Below, in pieces: positions 42,387 to 52,419 of a stretch of DNA of 64,000 nucleotides (positions within the stretch are counted from its first letter, which is position 1; each line of letters begins with the position of its first letter). Below the pieces are notes generated by a model. That model saw nothing but the letters and a program-made list of their open reading frames with translations, did not search any database and was not told the origin of the DNA. Position numbers and translations under genes: made by a program. The DNA is taken from positions 1 through 64,000 of the forward strand of contig JAPPES010000032.1 of NCBI GenBank assembly GCA_028824125.1, read 5' to 3'. This DNA comes from Candidatus Poribacteria bacterium. GTDB taxonomy: Bacteria; Poribacteria; WGA-4E; WGA-3G.

Positions 42387-44008
42387 GACATATTAACCAG
42401 GCTCGAACTGAGAAACGGAAATTATTTTCATCACTGACATTCTTATTTTGCATCGTTTTAGCGGTATGTCTGCTACTCTTAGTGGTAATTCGTGGATGTG
42501 AAAATAGATCGCTAATTTCCGAGGGAGTCCGCTTTGAGGTTAACACGCAAGCAAAAACGCGTTTAAGAAAAGAACTTTTTGGCTTCAATACAAACATGAT
42601 AAGTGGAGATTACGGTTATCTTGATGATGATTTTTTTGCTTTAACAAAAGCACTTCAACCGAAAACATTAAGATTTCCCGGTGGCACAGTCGGCAATTTT
42701 TATCATTGGAAAAACAAAGGTTTTCTCAAAGATGAAATGGGTTCAACTCTCAGCCCTCAACTTAATAAGCGAAACAAAGGGAATTACGTTAAGCTCCAAA
42801 AGCGGCGGAACGGTATTATTTCTTTTGATGATTTTATGCAGTTATGCCAAAAATTAGATATTACGCCTATTATCGTTGTCAATCTGTGGACAGGGACTCC
42901 CGAAGAAAGTGCTGAATGGGTGCGTTATGCAAAAACTAAAGGATACAAGATTACACATTGGGAACTTGGTAATGAGTATTATCTTCCGCATTATGCAAAC
43001 AAATTTCGTACTGCTGAAATCTATATGAAGGAAGCCAAAAAACATGCTTTAGCAATGAAAGCGGTTAATCCTGATATAAAAGTATCTATATGTGCAACGC
43101 CTGTAGCTTTCCACAAAGAGGGTTGGTTAATAAAAACCGCACAACGTAAATGGGATGAAAAACTCGCTGAGAACATTTATCCCTCAACAAACAGTTGGTA
43201 TGATGCCTATACTGTTCACGTCTACGCTTATAAAGCAGTACGAAAAACAGATATTGAGATGATGCGAGGTTACCTCTTCGGTTGGATTCACTTCGGCATA
43301 GATGAAGCAATGGAGTACTATGAGCAATTATTTCCGAACAAGGAGATGTGGGTAACGGAGTGGAACATTGCTAATCCCGCGAACCGCGTTGCTAACACAC
43401 ACCTACATGCAATGTACGCTGGCGATTTCTTTCTGAAATTGCTCAGTATACCAAACATAACACAAGCAAACTTTCACGTGATTACTGGTCCTGGCAAAGG
43501 ATTTCCAGTTTTTTCGCGGATTACGCCCGCATCAAAACGCACCTTTTGGAAATATGGTGGTGAACCTGAAGCAGACTACGGGGACACAATTCGCCGCACT
43601 GTCTACTACTCTTTTCAATTAATTGGTGAAACATTCGCAGAATCAGATACGCAATATGCTGTTTCGCTACAAAATGCACATACACTTGAAGGACAATTAG
43701 AGTATAAAGGAAAACAGATGTCAACAATTCAAGTTCAAGCAATCGGGAACACAAAAACTACCTATATTATGGTAAGCAATCGTTCCGGGGACCAACTGAC
43801 TCCACAACTTCTTTTTGATGGAAAACGGCTCAAGGGTGAAGTCAGATATCGTTATGTTGCAAATGAGAGACTTACAGCAACCAACGGCGGGAATGCTGAA
43901 ATGGAAGGTTCTGGCAAAATTGAGGTGGATATTCAGGAATGGACAGGAAATTCTGCAGAACTCATAATTCCTAAGAACAGTTTCGGCGTGATAGAGGTCA
44001 AAAAGTGA
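42383..44008 (+). CDS. Membrane-anchored alpha-L-arabinofuranosidase-like glycosidase (GH51-like)
   Basis: A 541-residue protein with an N-terminal membrane anchor (about residues 15-37, LFSSLTFLFCIVLAVCLLLLVVI) and a clan GH-A-type barrel. RFPGGTVGNFYHWK is the usual beginning of GH51-like enzymes. The acid/base Glu198 lies in WELGNEYY, and the nucleophile Glu326 in WVTEWNIA. A C-terminal beta domain follows. The substrate is not certain. In this locus it may trim the sulfated glycan. Its stop overlaps the GTG start of the next sulfotransferase (GTGA). Confidence 0.85.
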   Translation: MRHINQARTEKRKLFSSLTFLFCIVLAVCLLLLVVIRGCENRSLISEGVRFEVNTQAKTRLRKELFGFNTNMISGDYGYLDDDFFALTKALQPKTLRFPGGTVGNFYHWKNKGFLKDEMGSTLSPQLNKRNKGNYVKLQKRRNGIISFDDFMQLCQKLDITPIIVVNLWTGTPEESAEWVRYAKTKGYKITHWELGNEYYLPHYANKFRTAEIYMKEAKKHALAMKAVNPDIKVSICATPVAFHKEGWLIKTAQRKWDEKLAENIYPSTNSWYDAYTVHVYAYKAVRKTDIEMMRGYLFGWIHFGIDEAMEYYEQLFPNKEMWVTEWNIANPANRVANTHLHAMYAGDFFLKLLSIPNITQANFHVITGPGKGFPVFSRITPASKRTFWKYGGEPEADYGDTIRRTVYYSFQLIGETFAESDTQYAVSLQNAHTLEGQLEYKGKQMSTIQVQAIGNTKTTYIMVSNRSGDQLTPQLLFDGKRLKGEVRYRYVANERLTATNGGNAEMEGSGKIEVDIQEWTGNSAELIIPKNSFGVIEVKK

Positions 44009-45066
44009 AATTAGAAAAAATGCTTTTTGTTGTAGGGAATAGTAGAAGTGGCACTACAATGATGGGACGTATTTTGGGTAAACATTCTGACGTTTATACT
44101 TTTGGTGAACTCCACTTTTTTGGACAGTTATGGTCTCCTGCATCCTCATCTGAATTATTACATAAACAGGAAGCAGAAAAATTGGTTGCGCAGTTATTTT
44201 GTATCCAACGTCAAGGTTACCGCACACACGGTAAACCAAGTAATTTTCTGAAAGAATCTCGAAATTTTCTCAGTGAATTAGCCGAATTTCCTGCAACACC
44301 TGACCATCTCTTTTCAGCGTTTCTCCAATACGAGACAGGACGAAACGGTAAAACTATCCCTTGTGATCAGACGCCGCGCAATGTATTCTATATTGATGAC
44401 ATCCTTCGATTTTATCCGCAGGCAAAAATCATTAACATGATTCGGGATCCACGGGATGTACTCCTATCTCAAAAGCAAAAGTGGAAACGTCGCTTCCTCG
44501 GTGGGACTGATATGCCAATGAAGGAAACGTTTCGTGACTGGATTAATTATCATCCTATCACTATCAGCCGAATCTGGCGGACCGCTGTTACCGCCGCAGA
44601 TAGATTTGTTGATAATGAGCGTGTCATTTCAATCTACTTTGAAAAACTTCTGGCACATCCTGAAACTACCGTCTCTGATGTTTGTCAATTTATCGGTATT
44701 GATTACGCTACTGCAATGCTGCAAGTGCCGCAGGTCGGTTCATCTGTTAACACTGATAAACCTGATCAACTCGGTATAAACCCAACTCGTGCAAACAACT
44801 GGCAAATTAGGCAAAATATGAAGAAAAGTCCTGAGCTTCCTTTGACCAAAAATCAAAGAACACTCAGTAGTACTGAAATTTATATATCCCAAAAAATAAA
44901 TAGAACACTAATGGTAAAGCATAACTATGTTCCTATTTCAATTCGTCCAAATATTCTTAGTTTAGTTGTTAATGTTCTCTCATTTCCAATGAAATTAGCA
45001 GCGGCATTTGTTTGTAACTTGGATAGGATTAAGAACATACGTGAAACCTTAAAAAGACGTGTGTAA
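44005..45066 (+). CDS. Sulfotransferase (PAPS-dependent) 3
   Basis: A 353-residue sulfotransferase starting with GTG inside the stop of the glycosidase gene. The PAPS loop is MLFVVGNSRSGTTMMGRILGKH, and the second site is KIINMIRDPRDVLLSQKQKWKRRF. The late motif ISIYFEKLLAHPETTVSDVCQFIGI is the conserved acceptor-side region. Its end overlaps the start of the fourth sulfotransferase by eight bases, so the pair is coupled. Confidence 0.9.
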   Translation: MKLEKMLFVVGNSRSGTTMMGRILGKHSDVYTFGELHFFGQLWSPASSSELLHKQEAEKLVAQLFCIQRQGYRTHGKPSNFLKESRNFLSELAEFPATPDHLFSAFLQYETGRNGKTIPCDQTPRNVFYIDDILRFYPQAKIINMIRDPRDVLLSQKQKWKRRFLGGTDMPMKETFRDWINYHPITISRIWRTAVTAADRFVDNERVISIYFEKLLAHPETTVSDVCQFIGIDYATAMLQVPQVGSSVNTDKPDQLGINPTRANNWQIRQNMKKSPELPLTKNQRTLSSTEIYISQKINRTLMVKHNYVPISIRPNILSLVVNVLSFPMKLAAAFVCNLDRIKNIRETLKRRV

Positions 45067-46099
45067 CCCTAAGATCGATCTGTATGAAAACATGATTGCC
45101 CAAATTAATTCTGATTATATCAAAACACGCCCAACAAAAGCACTAACTCGTCTCATGAGCTATGCCTTCTTTGAAGGGCGACCTGTAACAACAAAAGGCA
45201 GATGGATAAATCCGATCGTCTTTTTTATCCTGAAAACGGCAGCAAGAAGTAATAGACGATTTACACCTATTGAAAAACCTATCTTTATTCTTGGCACAGG
45301 ACGAAGCGGAACAACAGTCTTAGGGGTTGTACTTTCTATGCATAAAGATGTGGGGTATTTAAATGAGCCAAAGGCGATGTGGCATCTCATTCATCCGCAG
45401 GAAGACATCATCGGTAACTACAGTCAAGGGGCCGCTAAGTATCGCCTCACTGCCGAAGATGCAACAAGCGAAATGTGTGAACGTGCTGCCCAGATGTTTG
45501 GAGCATACTTGTCAGTAACTGGGTCGAAACGTTTGGTTGATAAATATCCTGAACTGATCTTCAGAGTAGATTTTGTCTGCTCCCTATTTCCTGATGCGCG
45601 CTTTATCTTTCTTGTACGAAATGGATGGGATACGTGTCATTCAATTGCCAATTGGTCAAAACGACTGGGGGTTCAAGTCAATGGTGAGAAACACGATTGG
45701 TGGGGAATAGATGACCGCAAATGGAAGTTTTTAGTGGATCAGTTGGTTACTACAGATGCTGACTTGAAAAATATTATTGAAGATGTCCAAAATTTTGATC
45801 GGCACTTAGATAGAGCAGCTGTTGAATGGGCGTTGACTATGCGTGAAGGGCTACATCTAATGAAAAACTTTCCCAATTCTACCTATAAAATTCATTTTGA
45901 AGAATTAACATCAAAACCTGAAGAGACACTTTCACCGCTGTGTGAGTTCTGCGAATTGCCAACTGACAGAACATTTGTAAATTATGCGCGACATACGCTA
46001 AACCCGGTGCCGCCAAGAGATCCTTTTGAGTTACATCCGAAGGTAGCACCGATTTTCTATGACACGATGACAAGATTAGGGTATAGTATAACTCGTTAA
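45059..46099 (+). CDS. Sulfotransferase (PAPS-dependent) 4
   Basis: A 346-residue sulfotransferase: PIFILGTGRSGTTVLGVVLSMHKDVGYLNEPKAMW (PAPS loop and acceptor region), RFIFLVRNGWDTCHSIANW (3'-phosphate site) and YKIHFEELTSKPEETLSPLCEFCEL. The GTG at 45059 overlaps the previous gene; ATG at about 45092 is an alternative. It is the last gene of the polysaccharide locus and is followed by a strong terminator. Confidence 0.9.
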   Translation: MCNPKIDLYENMIAQINSDYIKTRPTKALTRLMSYAFFEGRPVTTKGRWINPIVFFILKTAARSNRRFTPIEKPIFILGTGRSGTTVLGVVLSMHKDVGYLNEPKAMWHLIHPQEDIIGNYSQGAAKYRLTAEDATSEMCERAAQMFGAYLSVTGSKRLVDKYPELIFRVDFVCSLFPDARFIFLVRNGWDTCHSIANWSKRLGVQVNGEKHDWWGIDDRKWKFLVDQLVTTDADLKNIIEDVQNFDRHLDRAAVEWALTMREGLHLMKNFPNSTYKIHFEELTSKPEETLSPLCEFCELPTDRTFVNYARHTLNPVPPRDPFELHPKVAPIFYDTMTRLGYSITR

Positions 46100-46130
46100 T
46101 TATAGATTTTACTATATATGTAGAAGAAAT

Positions 46131-46162
46131 TAGGGAAAGACTAAACAGTCTTTCCCTATTTT
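46131..46162 (+). terminator. Strong rho-independent terminator of the glycan locus
   Basis: A perfect 12-bp stem TAGGGAAAGACT / AGTCTTTCCCTA with loop AAAC, followed by TTTTG, 31 bases after the last sulfotransferase stop. Confidence 0.9.
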
Positions 46163-46278
46163 GTGTCCAGAAGTGCATCCATTGATGTGTAACAATAAAA
46201 GCGTAACTTTTGAGAGTGATTTATTTCTTTAATTGCTTTTGACTGTTTCAACCTAAACAACGCACAACGGAGGAATTA

Positions 46279-47631
46279 ATGTCTTTGAGTTTATTGTTGA
46301 CTTCTGCAATAGCTGCAGGAACAGAAAACGAAACGGATGCACCCAAAATCCGCGTAGATTTTGAGGATGAATCCCTTATTGCAGCACAGGAATCTGCAAA
46401 CCTGAAAATATGCACACAAAACTTGGCAGCAATTGGCGAAGCGCTACAAACCTATGAAAAGGAACATGACAATTTTCCTGAGTGGCTTTCGGAACTGCAT
46501 CCCAAATATTTGACAAATACAAGCTCCTTAATCTGTCCCGCAGATGAAGATCAAGGTGTGCCAATTTTACCTTACGACACAGACCCGAACCTACCTGTAA
46601 GTTACAACTATGATTGCGATCCAGTATATTATCAGCAGTGGTTAAAAGAGGAACGACATGTCTACAATGATGCCAATCCGATTGTCCGATGTCCACACCA
46701 CGCAAACCCCGATTCAGATTCTACATTTGTGTCAGAACTTTATTTAAATTTAAGCTTTTCCAATACTATCTACTTATCGGAAGGAAATTGGAGAAAGGAT
46801 CCGATAGGAATGTACGGAAACCTTGAAGCAGCAATCGCTGGGTATGAAAGAGCACTTCAACTCGTGCCTGAAGACCCAAATTTTTTCAATTTCTACCCTG
46901 AGTTGATTCGTCTCTATGTTAGAGCCGAACAAGTAAAAGATGCGGAAAACCTGATTGATACCTTCAAATCCATCATGAAACCACATGATGAAGACATCAT
47001 GCGGTTCCGAGATTATTTTACGCTGCTGGAAATGTTACGAGCATGCAACAAACATCAAGAGGCACTTCAACTGTGTGAGAATCTTGAAAAAACAGAACAG
47101 AAAAACCCCTGGCTAAAGAGTCTTTATCGAGAATTTGCAGTGACTCACGAAGAACTGGGTAATATTGAACTTGCAGATACGTATTTTGATAAGTATGATT
47201 CAAAACGGGAGATGATTGGAAAGCCAGCACCTGACTTCTCAGCAATTGGTATTGATGGAAATCCGATCTCCCTTAAAGACTATAGCGGAAAAGTGGTGTT
47301 ACTCTATTTTTGGGCAACTTGGTGCGGACCCTGTATTGGTAATATGCCAATCGTCAAAAAGGTATATGATACGAATAGAGATTTCGGTTTTGATGTTATC
47401 GGTATTAACCGAGATACAGAAGAATCAGATATGTCCGAATACCTAAATGTGTGCAGCTTACCTTGGCGACAGATTTTTGATGGAAAGGATGGCCCTCTAA
47501 AAAAACTGTACCGTGTTAGTGGTATGCCATCTAAGTGGTTAATTGACAAAGATGGTAATATAATATCGCATAACTTTAGAAGTACAGAGTTAAATAAACT
47601 GGTCAGAAATATAGTGAATGAATCCAAATAA
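46279..47631 (+). CDS. TlpA-like thiol-disulfide redoxin with TPR-like region
   Basis: A 450-residue protein preceded by GGAGG. The N-terminus may be a short signal (MSLSLLLTSAIAAG). Residues ~40-160 (NLAAIGEALQTYEKEHDNFPEWLSELHPKYL... ICPADEDQG) resemble the DUF1559/G-secretion-type text found in Planctomycetes and Poribacteria. The middle (GYERALQLVPEDPNFFN...) has TPR-like helices. The C-terminal thioredoxin fold (about 315-450) has GKPAPDFSAIGIDGNPISLKDYSGKVVLLYFWATW and redox CGPC at residues 349-352. It would reduce or isomerise disulfides in the cell envelope. Converges with the following minus-strand gene. Confidence 0.85.
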   Translation: MSLSLLLTSAIAAGTENETDAPKIRVDFEDESLIAAQESANLKICTQNLAAIGEALQTYEKEHDNFPEWLSELHPKYLTNTSSLICPADEDQGVPILPYDTDPNLPVSYNYDCDPVYYQQWLKEERHVYNDANPIVRCPHHANPDSDSTFVSELYLNLSFSNTIYLSEGNWRKDPIGMYGNLEAAIAGYERALQLVPEDPNFFNFYPELIRLYVRAEQVKDAENLIDTFKSIMKPHDEDIMRFRDYFTLLEMLRACNKHQEALQLCENLEKTEQKNPWLKSLYREFAVTHEELGNIELADTYFDKYDSKREMIGKPAPDFSAIGIDGNPISLKDYSGKVVLLYFWATWCGPCIGNMPIVKKVYDTNRDFGFDVIGINRDTEESDMSEYLNVCSLPWRQIFDGKDGPLKKLYRVSGMPSKWLIDKDGNIISHNFRSTELNKLVRNIVNESK

Positions 47632-47644
47632 GTAAGAGGCCTGA

Positions 47645-48838
47645 CTAAAGAAATGCATTTTGGAAAACCGTTTCAGCACCAACATGGATATTTACTGGAA
47701 CTAAATATTGATGAATTGCCTCCGTATCCACCTGCACACCAAGTCCAGGTAGATCATTAACGCGAACCATTCCATCTGGATCAATTGGAAACGGATCCTT
47801 TACAAGTCGTTGTGATAGTTCAGAACCGGCAGCAGGAAATTCTAATAGGTTGAAATCTGGGTTTGTGGCAAAAACGTGAAGTGCGGAGGCAAGACTCAGA
47901 TGACTTTTGAAGGTATGATTAACATATTGGATACCTCGCTGTTCAGCAAGTTGGCGCACCTGAAAAGATGGCATAATACCGCCGATGCGTCCGGTGTCAA
48001 TTTGCACAAACCGGATTCCGCCATGCACGATTAAGTCTTCTGCCATGCGGTACGTATTTGAACCTTCGCCTGCAGCGATAGGAACACGCGGATTCTTTTT
48101 TGTTAGCGAACCGTAAGCATCAATTGCATCGGGAGCAAGTGGTTCTTCCAACCACGTCGGAGAAAATTGTGCAAATGCTTCAGCGCGTTTGTAAGCGGTT
48201 TCGTAATCAGTTCCCCAAACCACCCCTGCATCAATCATAAGCTGCGTGTCGGAGTCCATACCTTCACGCGCTGCACGTACAAGTGCAACATCGTTTTCCT
48301 CACCGAATTTTCCCATCGGTCCCCAACCGAATTTGGCAGCGCGATACCCTTGTTCACGCAATCCTGTTGCAATATGGTATGTATCTTCTGATGTGTCGCC
48401 AAATAGCACGGACGCATAGGGGAGTTTCGGATGTGCAATGTCAGATGCGCCAGACATCTCCGCGAGAAGAAGGCAAACAGGTTTTTCAAACTTCTTGCCG
48501 ATAATATCCCACAACGCGATTTCTGCACCGCTATAAGCATGCTGTATCTGTTGAATGTCCAACCCATTCCGCAGTACCTTTTCACTGAGGCGAAGTACAT
48601 CATCGGGACCATCAAGCGTTTCACCAATTAGTGAAGTACGGATGTTGATGATATTCCCATGCGACATCGGGCAGCAGTAAACCGCAATGCTAACCAAAGG
48701 CGAAGCATCACACTCTCCCCATCCTTCAATCCCCGTATCTGTACGAATTCGGACTAAGAGCGTATCTTGTGTTCCATCTGCTGCAGTTGTTACGTCTGGC
48801 ATCCGCAAATAAAAAGGATCTACCGATTCGATTTTCAT
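47645..48838 (-). CDS. Mandelate racemase/muconate lactonizing enzyme-family protein
   Basis: A 397-residue enolase-superfamily enzyme that would abstract a proton alpha to a carboxylate. Family markers are YRAAKFGWGPMGK (acid-base Lys region), LMIDAGVVWG (first metal Asp), WLEEPL (second metal Glu), AAGEGSNTYR (third metal Glu), FVQIDTGRIGGI and NHTFKS (base His region). The substrate cannot be deduced. It overlaps a small membrane-protein gene upstream by four bases (ATGA), which suggests co-translation. Confidence 0.9.
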   Translation of the reverse strand: MKIESVDPFYLRMPDVTTAADGTQDTLLVRIRTDTGIEGWGECDASPLVSIAVYCCPMSHGNIINIRTSLIGETLDGPDDVLRLSEKVLRNGLDIQQIQHAYSGAEIALWDIIGKKFEKPVCLLLAEMSGASDIAHPKLPYASVLFGDTSEDTYHIATGLREQGYRAAKFGWGPMGKFGEENDVALVRAAREGMDSDTQLMIDAGVVWGTDYETAYKRAEAFAQFSPTWLEEPLAPDAIDAYGSLTKKNPRVPIAAGEGSNTYRMAEDLIVHGGIRFVQIDTGRIGGIMPSFQVRQLAEQRGIQYVNHTFKSHLSLASALHVFATNPDFNLLEFPAAGSELSQRLVKDPFPIDPDGMVRVNDLPGLGVQVDTEAIHQYLVPVNIHVGAETVFQNAFL

Positions 48839-49341
48839 TCTTCTGTGGCTGGATTTTCCGATGCGGTTTCAACATCCTCAGCAGAATTGGCAGCCGCCGA
48901 AAGTTCACCATCTTCGCTATTTGGCACTGCAAGTGCCCGCATGACAGAAACGACAAACCAACCGACTAACCCAGCAGCAGCACCCGCACACACAGCAATC
49001 GCAGCACCTCTTGGTGTCGCAAACTGGTCTAACGTCTCTCGGTCTACCGCACAAGAGATGTTATTGATATTTTTTATAGCAACACTACGTGTTTCACCAT
49101 GTTGCACATATTCTACAGTGGGTGGTTCATCTGCCTCCATTTCAACATTCGCGCGCCATTCGCCAGTATCCATTTCGATGCTGCTTTTACCTTGTTCACC
49201 GATCCAACATGCTTTAATCCCTTTAGCACCATCTTCCTCACGAATCGGTTCAACACGCGTACTTGAAACAACACGACCAAGAAAATTAAGTGTAATATCC
49301 TTAGATTTTGATAAAGCCAAGCGTAGATTTTCTGAATTCAT
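48835..49341 (-). CDS. Hypothetical single-pass membrane protein
   Basis: A 168-residue protein I do not recognise. Its first ~110 residues are soluble and beta-rich (SKDITLNFLGRVVSST, GEWRANVEMEADEPPTVEYVQHG). A Gly/Ala-rich hydrophobic segment at about 118-135 (AAIAVCAGAAAGLVGWFVVSVM) could be a membrane helix, and the tail is acidic. Its stop overlaps the enolase-superfamily start (ATGA). No function is assigned. Confidence 0.65.
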   Translation of the reverse strand: MNSENLRLALSKSKDITLNFLGRVVSSTRVEPIREEDGAKGIKACWIGEQGKSSIEMDTGEWRANVEMEADEPPTVEYVQHGETRSVAIKNINNISCAVDRETLDQFATPRGAAIAVCAGAAAGLVGWFVVSVMRALAVPNSEDGELSAAANSAEDVETASENPATEE

Positions 49342-50412
<1,071 letters not shown>

Positions 50413-50422
50413 CAGACAAATT

Positions 50423-51793
50423 ATGAAGAACGCTATAGTTTTAGCAGCAGGATTAGGGCGTAAAGTTTGGCCGTATGGAGAATATCGTCAGAAATGCACG
50501 ATCCCTGTCGCAAATAAACCGATAATTCGCCGAATAGTAGAGAATCTCGTTGAAATAGGATGCTCAAGGATTATTGTCGTGGTAGGGCATTATGCGCAGC
50601 AGGTACGTGGTGCCATTGCGGATATTCCAAATGTTGAATTTGTAACCCAACACTCTCTTGATGGTACTGCAGATGCTGTTTTAACTGCGTTAAAAGAACT
50701 AAATGATGAAAATTTTCTCATAATTTACGGGGATGTTGTAACCATATCTGAAAATATTCGTAATTTAGTTAAAGAGTTCAATAATCAAGATGCAGAAGCA
50801 GCTGCGTTAATTCAGCCACTTAGCGATGAAGACGCGAGCAATTGGCTCTGTGCCAAAACGACTGATGGATGTTTGTCAGGTATTGAAGGGCATCCGCGAG
50901 GCGGTTCATATCGTCTATGTGGGATTTATGCTTTTAAACCGACTGCAATCCCTTATTTTTTAAGGAACCCCGGCATCGTCACGCAAGTCCCTGTCGGGGG
51001 CATGCCACCGCCTGAGGCTGAAGTTGCACAATCTCTCCAACTCATGATTGATGACGGGATAGAGGTGTTAGCAGTCGAAACAACCGACTTTTTTGTTGAT
51101 GTTGATAAACCTTGGCATGTTTTGGAAGCAAACCGTCGGTTAGTAGATTATCTCACAAAACAGATTGATGAAAACTCCATAGCAACGGGTGCTAAAATAT
51201 CCGATGCTGCGGAAATTAATGGACGCGTAATATTAGGAGAAAACACAGTTATTGGTCCGCGTGTTGTTGTAAATGGAACACTTATAGCTGGTGCAAATAA
51301 TAACATCACGAACGGCGCAATTTTACACGGAAACATATACATCGGTGATCAATGCCGCATCAGTGACTATTGTGATATTGAGAGCAGTGCCATCGGAAAC
51401 CGATGCATTGTAGGACACGGCGCAGAAATGTCCGGTGTCATGTTTGACAAGGTTTATCTATATCACTACTGTGAAATGTCCGGAGTTTTTGGATGCGCGA
51501 CAGATATCGGTGCTGCTACAGTGTGCGGTACCCTGCGTTTTGATGACCGTGATACACCAATTCAGGTAGAAGGACGGTATGAAGTGCCAACTTACGGCGC
51601 AAACGCTACCTATATGGGGGATTACTGCCGCACCGGAGTGAATGCGATAATAATGCCGGGAAGGCGTATCGGTTCTTATAGTGTTGTAGGTCCAGGAGTG
51701 ATTCTATACGAGGATGTTCCCAGCAAAACTATGGTCATGGCAAAACAGGAATTGATAACAAAGCCGTGGGGACCAGAACGTTATGGATGGTGA
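50423..51793 (+). CDS. GlmU-like sugar-phosphate nucleotidyltransferase with left-handed beta-helix
   Basis: A 456-residue protein. The N-terminal Rossmann domain starts AIVLAAGLGRKVWPYGEYRQKCTIPVANKPI (the motif usually LxAGxGxRxxP...KxxxP). It also has EFVTQHSLDGTADAVLTAL and the FVDVDKPWHVLEAN segment. From about residue 255 a hexapeptide-repeat beta-helix (ISDAAEINGRVILGENTVIGPRVVVNG) runs to the C-terminus. GlmU (N-acetylglucosamine-1-phosphate uridyltransferase) or glucose-1-phosphate thymidylyltransferase is possible; I cannot choose. Confidence 0.8.
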   Translation: MKNAIVLAAGLGRKVWPYGEYRQKCTIPVANKPIIRRIVENLVEIGCSRIIVVVGHYAQQVRGAIADIPNVEFVTQHSLDGTADAVLTALKELNDENFLIIYGDVVTISENIRNLVKEFNNQDAEAAALIQPLSDEDASNWLCAKTTDGCLSGIEGHPRGGSYRLCGIYAFKPTAIPYFLRNPGIVTQVPVGGMPPPEAEVAQSLQLMIDDGIEVLAVETTDFFVDVDKPWHVLEANRRLVDYLTKQIDENSIATGAKISDAAEINGRVILGENTVIGPRVVVNGTLIAGANNNITNGAILHGNIYIGDQCRISDYCDIESSAIGNRCIVGHGAEMSGVMFDKVYLYHYCEMSGVFGCATDIGAATVCGTLRFDDRDTPIQVEGRYEVPTYGANATYMGDYCRTGVNAIIMPGRRIGSYSVVGPGVILYEDVPSKTMVMAKQELITKPWGPERYGW

Positions 51794-51831
51794 GAAATAG
51801 GTTGCTGCAATACTTTTACAGTGTGGAAAAG

Positions 51832-52218
51832 TTAGTCTGAAAGAAGTTCCTTCAGCAGAGATGTTAATTCTGCGTTTCCAGCAGCAAGTTCAAAAGCACG
51901 TTTCTTTTTGCTTTCTCGTGAGTCTTCCTGTTGGTTGGTGGCATCCGGTTCCCAAAGCACTTCAAGGTCTTTTGGATTTAAACGGTCATAAGTAATTTTG
52001 ACAAGAGTGAGTGGGTAATTTTCAGGAATGAGGACAATCCAATCAATCGTTTCACCTCGTGCGGAATATTGTCTATCTACAGTAAGTTTTGTTTCTTGAT
52101 GTGGCACGTTTTTCTTGATCCACTGTTTACGTCCGAGTGAGTCAACTTCAAAAGTTCCGACCTCAAGCCAATTGCGCCCAGCGCCGTTAGGTTTCGTGGT
52201 AACTTCAATGCGTTGCAT
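51832..52218 (-). CDS. Hypothetical protein
   Basis: From ATG 52218 (GGAG upstream) a 128-residue soluble protein of unknown family: MQRIEVTTKPNGAGRNWLEVGTFEVDSLGRKQWIKKNVPHQETKLTV then VDRQYSARGETIDWIVLIPENYPLT, with a Lys/Arg-rich tail. No membrane segment. It is isolated between two plus-strand genes. No function is assigned. Confidence 0.6.
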   Translation of the reverse strand: MQRIEVTTKPNGAGRNWLEVGTFEVDSLGRKQWIKKNVPHQETKLTVDRQYSARGETIDWIVLIPENYPLTLVKITYDRLNPKDLEVLWEPDATNQQEDSRESKKKRAFELAAGNAELTSLLKELLSD

Positions 52219-52419
52219 GATTTTAATTCTCCGTTTGGGAATTCCAATGTAAAGCATATAAATTTTAGCATGCAGAATAAAAAAAATCAAGTTAAGTTAC
52301 GTGTGTTACATAAGATTTGGGTGTTTTTAAATTAACATATTGCAAGTTTCATGATATATTTGAATATGGCATCATAATTTTTTAAACTTAATCAGTTCTC
52401 TCGTTTCAGGAAATTATTC

